Shown piece by piece: positions 1-12,100 of a DNA stretch of 64,000 nt (position 1 is the first letter of the stretch; each line of letters begins with the position of its first letter). Source of the DNA: Diphasiastrum complanatum (taxonomy: Eukaryota > Streptophyta > Lycopodiopsida > Lycopodiales > Lycopodiaceae); the NCBI GenBank assembly GCA_029204225.1, contig CM055095.1, forward strand, positions 71,820,535 to 71,884,534. The letters are read 5' to 3'. Both the position numbers and the translations under genes were made by a program. The notes under the pieces were generated by a model, which saw only the letters and a program-made list of their open reading frames with translations, did not search any database and was not told the DNA's origin.

Positions 1-126
1 AGTATAAGGAAGGTGGATGTTATAGAAGCGCTAAGAGAGCGATCAAAAATATCTTGATATCTTTCGACCAGCAAGAATCTGTGACTCAATGGTACAATGC
101 GATGCGGGACTTCCTAGACAGCTCGG
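1..126 (+). CDS. SPHK: SPHK exon a (partial at window edge)
   Basis: Reading frame begins at base 3. It ends in codons for RDFLDSSG, the last Gly codon being split after its first base (donor GT at 127-128, phase 1). The stretch [15 protein letters not shown] followed by RPKRLLV in the next exon matches the start of the kinase domain in plant enzymes. The AG at bases 1-2 could be a splice acceptor, but the edge prevents a decision. Confidence 0.8.
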
Positions 127-3100
127 GTATGACATTATCTCATATTGATAAAAATCAAAAGCAATTCATGCATTTCTCCGAACATTTTCCTTTTTACCAT
201 TTTTCAGCTCCTTATGGCACTCAATCTTGTCAAATTCAAAAGCCATTTGAGTTCTATTTAGAAATTTGAAACAAAGAGAGGTCAGGTACTCGAATGAAAT
301 TTAACTGATATGCTGCAGGGCGACCAAAGCGCTTGCTAGTACTGATCAATCCTTTCAGTGGGAAGGGGGAAGCTCCCAAAGTGTACAGGAGAATTGTAGA
401 GCCTCTATTTGAGGCAGCTGGTATTACTGTGACTCTGAGAGGTATTTTTTTATCATCCAATGAAGTTGAGTAATATTTTTTTGGTTTTGGTAAAGATAAT
501 TTGGGCTTTCTTTCATGAAGTAACTTCTCTAGGGCTAGATTTATATTTTTATCAAGTTCCGGTAGTTTCACATTAGGGGCAAGTCCCTTTGCCTGGCCCT
601 TTCACTTGCCACCCATGTTTAAACATTGGCAAGTTTGTTGCCAGGCCACGAGTAACCCCCTTTCACATTTGGTTGGTAAGTGTTAAATGACCAATATGAT
701 TGACCCATTTGAACCTTGACTTACAAGTGTCAAGAGATAAATATCTTATAAGCCTTAAATGCCATTTACTCCAATTTTGTATATGTACAAAGTGTCGCGG
801 GAGCGCGTGCGTGGGACTGATTCGTGTTCGTCCTCACTTCGTCTTCTTTATCGCAAACAATTTTCTGTCTTTTAATTTTCTTTTGTGCGGAAGCCCTTAC
901 ATGATCCCAGACACTCGACTACGCATCACGGAACATATTCTATTCTAGCAATCATGATACACAGCACAAGACAAGATGCACAAAAATAGATAACTGAATT
1001 ATTTGTTTTAGTTTAGAGTGAATTCGTCAGTGTCTCGCTCGTTGGCGGAATGACATTCTACTCTTTCGCTGTGTTCTGCTCGTTGGCAGACTTTCATGCA
1101 CAACTCTGGTGTCTTTACTTTCTTGCTCTATTCGCTACGTCTCTCTCTGTCTCTTACAGATCTCTGTATTCACCCATCTAATTATGATCCAGAGAGGATC
1201 GTTTATACCTTGGAGTTTACAAGATAGCTAAACATCGAATCACGTGACTAGTTAACGCTAATCAACTAGTTAGTTAGTCTCCGTCGTTGCTACTCGTTTC
1301 AGCTGGGCGTGAAGCCCGTTGAGCTGCTAGCTGGCAGCACGAAAGATTTTTCTTCGTCTGTTTCGTAATCTCCCGTTTGCTTTCGTTTCTTTTCGTAGTT
1401 TCCATTTCGCGTCCCTTTTGCGGTTTGCGGTCCTGGAGGTGTGTTTGCGATTCGCGATTGATTCGCGAATCGTTCGTGCTTCGAGTCAAAGACACGTTGA
1501 CTATCGCGAATCGTTCTCGTTCGTGCTTCGAGTCAAAGTCATGTTGACTGTCGCGAATTGTTTGACCTTCGTGTCTTGTTCGTGCTGCGACAAAATTGCA
1601 GGAGTTCACCATTTCTGACACTCCCTCTTGAACCTTGCAGCTTTGTTCGTTTAATCCAATTGCCTCTCTTTGCTTGGTAAAGAGTGGCTTGTCGAGCGGT
1701 TTCGTGAGGAGATATGCAATCATATTTTCTGATTTTATGAACTGGACTTGGAGCTCTCCTTTCGGGATCAAATCTCGAATATGATGGTACTTCAGAGGAA
1801 TGTGCTTCGTCTTTGAATGGAAGACAGGATCCTGGGACAGATAGATGGCACTCTGAGAGTCCATCATCATCGTGCTTGGCCCTTGGCTCCAGCTATCATT
1901 GGTGTGGCTTTCTCTACACAGTCCATCATGTGGTACTGCTTCAGCACCTTTCTGGCGTATTCTGACTGACTCAAGTGCATTTCGCCATTTGTTCGATCTC
2001 TTCTGATTTGCAGCCCTAGGCATTTTGTTGCTTCTCCAAGATCTGTGATTTCGTAGTTTTCAGAGATCTGACTCTTCGTGTCTCTGATCAACATCAAGGA
2101 ATTTCCTATCATCAACGAATCATCCACAAAAATGGTCAGTATCACAAAATCCTTTCCTACTTATGATCCAGAGAGGATCGTTTATACCTCCACTATGTGG
2201 AGTTTACAAGATAGCTAAACATCGAATCACATGACTAGTTAACGCTAATCTACTAGTTAGTTAGTCTCCGTCGTTGCTACTCGTTTCAGCTGGGCGTGAA
2301 GCCCGTTGAGCTGCCAGCTGGCAGCGTGAAAGATTTTTCTTCGTCTGTTTTGTAATCTCCCGTTTGCTTTCGTTCTTTTCGTTTTTTTTCGTAGTTTTCG
2401 TTTCGCGTCCCTTTTGCGGTTTGCGGTCCTGGAGGTGTGTTTGCGATTCGCGATTGATTCGCGAATCGTTCGTGCTTCGAGTCAAAGACACGTTGACTAT
2501 CGTGAATCGTTCTCGTTCGTGCTTCGAGTCAAAGTCATGTTGACTGTCGCGAATTGTTTGACCTTCGTGTCTTGTTCGTGCTGCGACAAAATTGTAGGAG
2601 TTCACCATTTCTGACACAAAGTTGGTAACCGCCCTTGGGATATTTGGTTGTCCAGCTGTTTTTAGAGTTGATGATAAGTTGGCGACGTCGGTCTGGCAAT
2701 GTAGCGGAAAACCCGAAAAACTCGAAGGTGCCCTTAGACTTAAGGTATGTAAATCCCGAAGGTGCCTCTAGAGCGAAGACATGAAGAAATGCAAAAAAGG
2801 TGAAAAAGGCGAAGGTGGGCCTGCCACTGTGTCGCATTTTTCGCGAAGGTGCGAAAAAGGCGAAGGTGCCTTAAAAACGATTAAGGCACAAAAATCTCAA
2901 AGGGGAAAAATGCGAAGGTCCGAAACATGTAGTCGGCCTTTGGTTTTTAGGATGCTCATTACTTGAACGATTTGTTTAAGGCTGAGCATAAGAAATCTAA
3001 CACTCCCCCTTAATGTGGATCCTGAAAAACCTTGATTTTCAGATTTAACATATCGTTAAATCTGAGATGTTGCTCCTTTGATAGAGCCTTTGTGAAGTAA

Positions 3101-6100
3101 TCTGCTGCCATGTAGTTTGTTCTGCAGAAAACCAATGCTACTTCCTTGCTATGCACTTTCTCTCTAAGGTAATGATACCTGATTTCGATATGTTTGCTTC
3201 GAGAGTGAAATCTCGGATTGAGAGATAACACTATTGTGCTTTGATTGTCACAATAGATTGTTGTAGGAAGTGGTTGTGCAAGGTTGATGTCTGCAAGCAG
3301 TTGCCTTAGCCAGATCGCCTCTTTGGTTGCATTTGTGGCAGCTATGTATTCGGATTCCGTTGATGATAATGCAGCTGAGGTCTGCTTCCGGTTGTTCCAT
3401 GAGATTGGGCCTTGGTTGTATAAAAATACAAATCCAGAAGTTGATTTTCTGGTGTCGACATCTCCTGCCCAATCCGCATCTGTGTAGGCTTCAAGGATGT
3501 TGGCAGTTTGGCTGCCTCCGTAGCAGGTGCTGAGAGTTTTCGTTGCTTGGATGTACTTCATGACTGTTATAGACTTGAAAATAGAGATAGAAAGGATCGT
3601 TAAATCGAGGTTTACCAACCTAGGAATCCTCGATGGTCTTCTACAACTCAAAATAGATCAAAATCAGCAACATGCAAGCAAATACAGTGACATGCAATCA
3701 ACATGCAAGCAACTGTAGTGACATGCAATCAACATGCAAGCAAATACAGTGACATGCAATCAACCTGAAGAATTCTAGAGGCATGCATGCAACATGCATG
3801 GACTAGTACTTGCACATGCAAACGGAAATTGTTAGCAAATTGGAATTTTGTCGACATGCAATGAATAGATCAAACTTTCGAAGTAATCGGATCTGATGGC
3901 TATGGAGGGCAGTGAGCAAGATGAAGAGGATGCGAGCAGAAATTTGCATGAAACTTCGGTCAGAAACTTGCTACACAAACTAAAATGATAGTATATGCTG
4001 TAAGGAGCATTCTAACATCATTAATCCTAGAAATTGCTCCTCCAATTGGGTCGATTGGATCACGAATGCTTGCTGTCCATGAATTTCCAGCAAGAAGAAC
4101 TATACATTAGCAAGAATACAAGGCAATAAATCAGATCCAACAAGACACCAATCTAGGATAGCATTACACTAGCATTAATTAGCAAGAGATTCTACCACAA
4201 AAAACAAATCACAAGAGCATATGTGAGAAGAAATCTCTCTCTCTCCAATAGTGCGCCCATCTAGGAGGAGGAGGTATCATTTATAGATTGGAAAGAAATG
4301 ATATGTGATGTACATGGCTTCCAAGTGTCAAAAGTAGGTGAAATAGGTGTCCCACATGCTAAGTAGGTGAAATAGGTGATACCAGCTCCCTCCTAAGTTT
4401 GGTCAATTTTACATACTCCAAGCTTCTTCCTATGACGATGAAGTAATTTTGCATGGAGTGGCTTTGTAAGAATATCTGCAACCATGTTACTTGAGTCAAT
4501 GAAGATAGGGGAGATAATCTTCTTCTTGACTAGATCTCTCAAATGATGATACTTGATATGAATATGTTTGAAAGTACAATAGCAGAAGTGTTGTCAATAA
4601 ATAAAGAACTTGGGCCTTCATCAAGTTGATGCAGATGTTCAAGCATGAATCGCAGCCAAACTACATCATTAGAAACTCTTGAGGCTGCGATATATTCTGC
4701 CTCGCAAGAGGATTGAGCAACGAAAGATTGCTTCTTGCATATCCATGTGATGGCTGCCCCTGAAAGTATACTACATCCTCTTGTAATGCTTTTATAATCA
4801 TCCACATTAGAAGCCCAACTGGCATCACTGTATGAAGCAAGTGATAGACCATCTTGTTTAGAGAAAACAAGTCCATAATCGGAAGCAGCTTTCAAATATT
4901 GTAAAACATATTTAGCATGCTTCCAATGAATAACACCAGGATTAGTAGCAAACTGACTAAGAGTATGAATTACATAGGCAATATCAGGCCGTGTCCAAGT
5001 AGTGAGATACATCAAAGATCCAATCAAATTGTGATAAGGAATCTTGGACATTTCTTCATGTTCCTCTCTTCGCTCCATCTTCCTTGGATAATTTGACTCC
5101 AGGTAGCATAGGAATGTCTTTGACTTTGCAATCCAGCATATTGTAGTCCTTCAGGATCTTCAAAATATAATGTTGTTGATGAAGTGCAATGATGCCTTTT
5201 ACCCTGTCATGATGAATTTGAATTCCAAGGCAAAATTTTGCCTCTCCAAGGTCCGAAACATCAAACATAGAGCCAATTAACTTCTTACAATGATTGATGA
5301 AAGGAGTAGAATTTCCTATCAACAATGAATCATCAACATTGACTGTCAACAATACATAATACTCATTCACCCTTTTGAAATAAACATTATCGTCAGGAAT
5401 GAATGGTATAAACCCCAATGCTCTTAGGACTTGATCTATCTTCTTATTCCATTGCCTAGCGGATTGCTTTAAACCATATATACTTTTTGAAAGCAAGCAA
5501 ACCCAACTAGGATGATGTCTACTCACATAGCCTGATGGCTGCTTCATAAAAATAGTTTCATCAAGTGTGCCATACAAATATGCTATTTTCTCATCTATGT
5601 GATGCATTTCCAGATCATAATAAGTGGCCAAAGCAACTAACAAACGTATGCTAGCTTGCTTTACAACGGGAGAAAAGGTATCAAAGTAGTCAACTCCAAA
5701 CTTTTGTGAATAACCTTCTGCTACAAGGCGAGCCTTGAAGCGTATAATATCACCTTCAGGTGAAAATTTCAGCTTATAGAGCCATTTGCAATCTATAGCC
5801 TTTCTTCTTGGTGGTAAAGGGTGCAGCTTCCAAACTTGGTGTCGATACATGGACTCCATCTCTTCATCCATAGCTTTGCACCATTGATCTCGTTCTTTAC
5901 TTTGCATTGCTTTTTCATAAGTTGATGGAGCTTCCACAAAATATCCAAATTCTCTTTGGAAGCGAACTGGCTCTCGTCTTTCTCTCCTTGGCCGTGATGT
6001 AGCAGCTTCCCCATCTTCGAATTCTTCTTCTTCCTCACCTGCATGTTCAATGATTTCTTCTTCTTCTTCTTCATCAAGAAGAGGTTCATGCATAGTTGGA

Positions 6101-9100
6101 ACAATAGGCTGCTCTTCTGGGGTATCATGAAACGGTTTGAAAACATCATATCCTGGAACATCTGCTTCTTCCATTTTCTGGAATATAGGATCATCTATGA
6201 ACTTTGATTCATCAAAGCGTACATCTCTAGAAAAATGAGATTTCTTTGTAGCTGGAATGTAAATCTTATAATAATTTGAGATTGCATCATATCCAACTAG
6301 AATTCCTGGCATAGCAGTATTGTCTAGCTTATTGCGTTTAACTTTAGGAACAAATATGCTAGACATCCAAAAATTCTAACATGTGTTAACTTGGGCTTTT
6401 TCCCAGTCCAACATTCATAAGGAGTTTTCTCCTTATCTATAGATTGTAAAGTACGATTCTGCAAGTAATTGGCAGTATTAACTGCTTCCGCCCAAAATTT
6501 AGCAGGTAACTTTGCATGAATCATCATGCAGCGTGCTGCCTCAACAAGAGTTCGATTCCACCGTTCTGCAACACCAGTGTGCTGAGGGGTGTACACAGCT
6601 GTAAACTGATGTAGAATGTTATTGCTGGTACAAAACTCTTGAAATTCTGCAGAAATCTATTCATCACCACGATTTGAACGTAGTTGTCTAACTCTCTTTG
6701 AAGTCTTAGAGTGCACAAAACTGAGAAATTCTTTAAATTTCGAAAGAACGTCACTTTTATTAGCAATAAAATAGACCATTGCTAATCGACTAAAATCGTC
6801 AATGAATGTGACAAAATAACGTGCACTTCCAATAGAGTTAACAGGATAAGGTCCACAAACATCTGAGTGAACTAATTCAAGAAGTTCTTAGATCTATGGC
6901 CCTCCTTATTGAATGGAGAGCGAGTCATCTTGCCCAACATGCAAGAATCACATGGATGAAGTGGGAATATTGATGTCAAAATCAACCCCTTCAAACAACT
7001 TTTTCTTTGCTACATCAAGAATGCTTCGCATGCTCATGTGATAGAGCCTAGCATGCCATAAGGCATGCATCTTGTCTTCGACGGCTGAAACTTCGTCACA
7101 TGCAATAAGAACTTTTGCATGATACAGGTTCTCCCTCCGTAAGCCTGTTGCAAGCTGCTTTCTACTTTTTGTGTCCATTAGCCTGCAATCATTGTCAAGA
7201 AACAGAACTTTGATGCCCACATTTGTCATGCGGGCTACTGACAATAAGTCCTTTTGCATGGTTGGTACATGCAATACATTTCGAAGAACTTTAGAACCTT
7301 CAATTGTGAGTAAATTCAAGCTTCCTATTCCTGAAACATCTTGTTGACTACCATCTCCTAAAATGACATATCTCTGAGTGTAACTAGGAGAATAACTAGA
7401 CAACATAGCTCTATTAGAGATGATATGAACAGTAGCTCCAGAATCTATCACAACTTGGGAAGTATTATCAGTAGAATTAAAACAATCTTCTACACAAACA
7501 AAAGCAGCCGCTAGAGTGTTTTCCTCTTTGCTTGAGTTAGAAGAAAGTTGTTCCTCTTGACAAACATCGGCTTTACCATTGTTAGGCCTAGAATAGCATT
7601 TGAAAGATGAATGACCAGTTTCGCCAAAATGTCTACAAGCTACTCTAGGATTAGCCCAACATTTATCAAGAGTATGTCCTGGCTTTTTACAATAGTTGCA
7701 AAAAGATTTCTTTGACTTAGGCTCAGATGATTCCACTTTGGAATCTTTATAGTTTGGGTCTTGCATGCTTGTAGCTTGAAACTGGTTTCCGCGTCCTTTT
7801 GCCTTGTCCTTTCCTTTCTTCGCATATAAAGCTTTAGCTCCTCCTTGAGAAGGTGAACTTCCTTGCCGCATGAGATACTCCTCTCGAAGGCTTTGAATGG
7901 CCTCTTCATAGGATTTACCTGAACAGGTTGCATGTAGATGTAGGAGGGTGGTAGTGCTCGCAGCCTATATAGGAAATATGCGCCCTCCTACAACATAAGA
8001 AAATTCATATAGTTCCAACATATAGTTGGTAGCATGTAAAATTGACCCTAGGGCCCCATGTACAACTTATGGGCCTACTCAAGGTTTTGAAACCTTTACA
8101 ATAAATTTCTATAATGTTTACAAACTTGGTAAGCCTATATAATTGAAACTGTATTGTCTAAATTTAAAGATGTTTTTCTTGAAGATTTGCCACATGGTTT
8201 GCCACCTATCATGTAATAAACCTAGTGCCAGGTACAACACCTGTTTCTAAACCTCCGTATCGGGTCAGCCGAACAGAGGATGAAGAAATAACTAGGCAGT
8301 TAAGTTAACAGATTATCTTGGGAAAGGCCAAATTCAGACCAGTAGTTCACCATGGGCCTCACCAGTCCTTTTGGTGAAAAAGAAAGAGGGATCTATGTGT
8401 CTTTGCGTAGATTACAGAGCCCTCAATAAAGTCACAATTAAGAATAAATACCCTATGCCTCGGGCAGACGAGTTGTTTGATCAACTCGACGGGGCTAAAT
8501 TGTTTAGTAAAATAGACCTCAGATCGGGATATCATCAAGTCCGTATAAAATTGGAAGATGTCTTGAAAACAGCTTTTAGGACTCGTCACGGTCATTATGA
8601 GTTTAAGCTGATGCCATTTGGGCTCACAAATGCTCCAGCTACCTTTATGACCTTGATGAACAGTGTCCTCAGACCATACTGGGGTAAATTTGTAGTCGTA
8701 TTTTTAGATGACATCCTCGTCTACAGCAAAACGAGGAAGGAGCATCTAAAACACCTCAGAAAGGTGTTTCGACTGCTCAGAAAGCATAAGCTTTATGCTA
8801 AACAATCCAAGTGTGAATTCTTCGTTGAAGAAGTAGCATATTTGGGTCACATTATCTCTTCAGATGGGATTAAGATGGACCCAAATAAGGTTAAAGCCAT
8901 ACTCAGTTGGCTGAGACCTCAGAATATTTTGGAACTTCAGATCTTTCTTGGTTTGGCAGGATATTACAGACGATTTGTCAAGGAATATGCTCAGATAGCA
9001 GTTCCTATGACAAATCTTCTTATGGGGAAGGGAAAGGAGTTCATTTGGGAGTCCGCACAGCAGGAGAGCTTTGATGCTCTCAAAACAGCCTTAGCTACAG

Positions 9101-12100
9101 CATTAGTTTTAAAAGTCGTCGACCCCAATCAACCATTTGTGGTCGAAACAGATGCTAGCGACTTTGCAGTAGGTGCTGTGCTAACTCAGGGTGGACGACC
9201 AGTTGCGTTCGAGAGTAAAAAACTCGAGCCAGCTCAGACTAGGACAGTGCCTATGAAAAGGAACTCTTTTCTATAGTCCATGCCCTTAAGGCTTGGAGGC
9301 ATTATTTGTATGGTGCCAACTTTGAGGTCCTGACAGACCATGAAAGTCTCAGATACCTTTGCAATCAACCTGAGCTCAGAGGTCGGAAAGCTCGTTGGGC
9401 AGAGTTGATGTAATAGATCCTAACACCACAGTAGGGCAAACACTAACTGATCCACCCAACCTTGCCTACTCCCTGATATAGAGTAAGCCCCTCCTAGCCC
9501 AGTGTGAGGACTGGTAGCATGCAACTGCCAAGTGTCGGCCACGTGGCACTGACGTGGCCGACTGCACGTCGGGACCCAGCTGGGGGCCCTATCCTGCTGA
9601 CAGGGTCCCTAGACCGTGTTAGGCCCGCCATGGCTATGGACCGTGCTGGGGCACACTACTCACACTGTCTTGCCCTGTTGGTCATGTACGCTGGACACGA
9701 CCCTGACTGTGGTATCTGACCTATCTGTGTTCTCTAGGGTTCGGCACTGGTTACGAGCTCGTAACACTCCCTCCCCCTTAAGAACCGTCTTGGTCCTCTA
9801 AGACAGTCTGGAAAAATCTTGCGAAGGACGTTGCCACTTTCCCAAGTGGCATTCTCAAGAGGCTGATCATTCCACTTATCAGATATTCTCGGTATAGAGT
9901 ATGACGAGTCTGCGTCTCTCTACTATCAAGAATCTCCTCTGGTTCATGTGGAGGTTGCTGAGGATCCAATGGGAGAACTAGAACACTGTCCCCTACCAGA
10001 TTGTCTAATCTGGTTAAGGCTTTTCGTAACTGACTTACATGAAAGACTGGAAAAACCTTACTGCTGTGTGGGAGTTCTAGTTCATAGGTGACCTCGCCTA
10101 GTCTCCTACTGATGGTAAAGGGACCACAATACCTTGGAGACAACTTAGCACACTCCTGATTTGAGGGTTTTAGAGTCGACTGGGACTCTCAAGTAGACTT
10201 TCTCACCAGTGGAGAACTGCACATCCCGTCTGTGTGGATCTGCATAATGCCTGGCTCGATCCTGGGACTGCCTAATGCTACGCTTAGTATGTTCTATCAT
10301 CTGGTTTAGGTCCTTTAAAAAGTTGCTGGCTGCTTCAACTTTTTCTTGTTTAAACCCTACAGCTGTGGGTGAGCGTGGCTGAAAACCGTACATCAGCATA
10401 AATGGGCTGTATCCCGTAGCTGAATGTTTGGTACTGTTGTAAGAAGACTCTAATATCGAGAGATACTCCTCCCAATTAGTCTGCTTCTTGCTGACGTATG
10501 CACGAAGCATATCCTCCAGCACTTGATTTACCCTCTCTGTTTGACCGTCCGTCTGTGGATGGTCGGTGGTACTCATATTAAGTTTAGTATGGAGATGATG
10601 GAATACTACCCTCCAAAAATTTCCAGTAAACTTACTGTCCCGGTCGCTGACTATGCCGGAAGGTAGACCGTACAATTCAAATGGCCCGTCTACAAACAAC
10701 CTCGCTAACTCTCGAGCTCTAACGGTTGTATTGGTCGGAATGAAATGAGCCATTTTGGTCAGACGGTCAACTGTGACCCATCATTACCCTTTTGGGTTTT
10801 AGGCAGGCCTACTATAAAATCCATGGAGATACTCTCCCATTTACCAGCTGGTATTTCTAAGGGATGCAACAACCCTCCTGCCTTTAAACGCTCTGCTTTA
10901 TTTACTTGACATTTCTGGCAACTGGTTACATACTGGTGGACGTCCTTTTTCATACTGGGCCAGAAAAATTGCCTACGAAGAAGCTCATAGGTCTTCTGTA
11001 TGCCTGGGTGTCCCGCGCTAGGATTGTCATGACATTCATATAGGACCTGCTGCCTATAATCCTCTGAATTGGGGACACATACTCTATCTCTATAGAGCAA
11101 GTACTCATCCTGAATGGAATACTGTTTCCATTTGAATCCTTGAGTCAACTGACCCTCAACCACTGGGGTTTGCTTGGGTAATACAGGCTCAGAATCCTCA
11201 ACGTCATCTGACGACGTATACTCGGACTCATCATCATCCTCAACGGAAGCTGCCGTATTCTTGGATGAACTGGCACCAGCCCCGGGAACTGGTTCTGGAG
11301 TCTGTAACTGTCTGTTCTGGACTGAGTTCCAGATAGTAGAGAAGAGTGCATCATGCTGGCATTTCCCTCTCAAGGACTCGAGTAACTCATTACGAATCTG
11401 AGTAAAACTCAGCTCGTTTATCATAGGCATTCTGCTAAGGGCATCTGTTACTGTATTGAATTTTCCACGTCCATATCTAATAGACATGTCAAACTCTTGC
11501 ATCAAGTCTGCCCAACGAGCTTTCCGACCTCTAAGCTCAGGTTGATTGCAAAGGTATCTGAGACTTTCATGGTCTGTCAGGACCTCAAAGTTGGCACCAT
11601 ACAAATAATGCCTCCAAGTCTTAAGGGCATGGACTATAGAAAAGAAATCCTTTTCATAGGCACTGTACCTAGTCTGAGCTGGCTCGAGTTTTTTACTCTC
11701 GAACGCAACTGGTCGTCCACCCTGAGTTAGCACAACACCTACTGCAAAGTCGCTAGCATATGTTTCGACCACAAATGGCTGATTGGGGTCGACGACTTTT
11801 AAAACTAATGTTGTAGCTAAGGCTGTTTTGAGAGCATCAAAGCTCTCCTGTTGTGCGGACTCCCAAATGGACTCCTTTCCCTTCCCCTTAAGAAGATTTG
11901 TCATAGGAACTGCTATCTGAGCATATTCCTTGACAAATCGTCTATAATATCCTGCCAAACCAAGAAAGATCTGAAGTTCCAAAATATTTTGAGGTCTCAG
12001 CCAACTGAGTATGGCTTTAACCTTATTTGGGTCCACCTTAATCCCATCTGAAGAGATAATGTGACCCAAATATGCTACTTCTTCAACGAAGAATTCACAC

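Larger units (their letters stand above)
1185..2616 (-). mobile_element. Copia element 1: two LTRs around a 543-bp internal remnant
   Basis: Two near-identical direct repeats (LTRs, minus orientation) flank a short piece of copia polyprotein. After the 5' LTR the internal part starts abruptly inside reverse transcriptase, with no primer-binding site, gag, protease or integrase, and ends at a purine tract (CAAGAGGGAG) before the other LTR. The flanking pentamers do not match (AATTA and CAAAG), so this is a rearranged deletion derivative rather than a clean insertion. Confidence 0.8.
4385..7945 (-). mobile_element. Copia element 3, degenerate gag-pol, 5' truncated
   Basis: Minus-strand Ty1-copia polyprotein in the usual order gag, protease, integrase, RT, RNase H from high to low coordinates. 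Frameshifts near 7870, 6950, 6345 and 5065 and stop codons in integrase break it. Neither 5' LTR nor primer site is present: homology ends in gag near 7945. Individual domains are listed separately. Confidence 0.88.

Noticed and set aside
1274-2023. 249-codon minus-strand frame as a gene
   Set aside because: It only joins an LTR read-through to the copia RNase H remnant; the C-terminal half is LTR sequence that recurs at 2261-2617.
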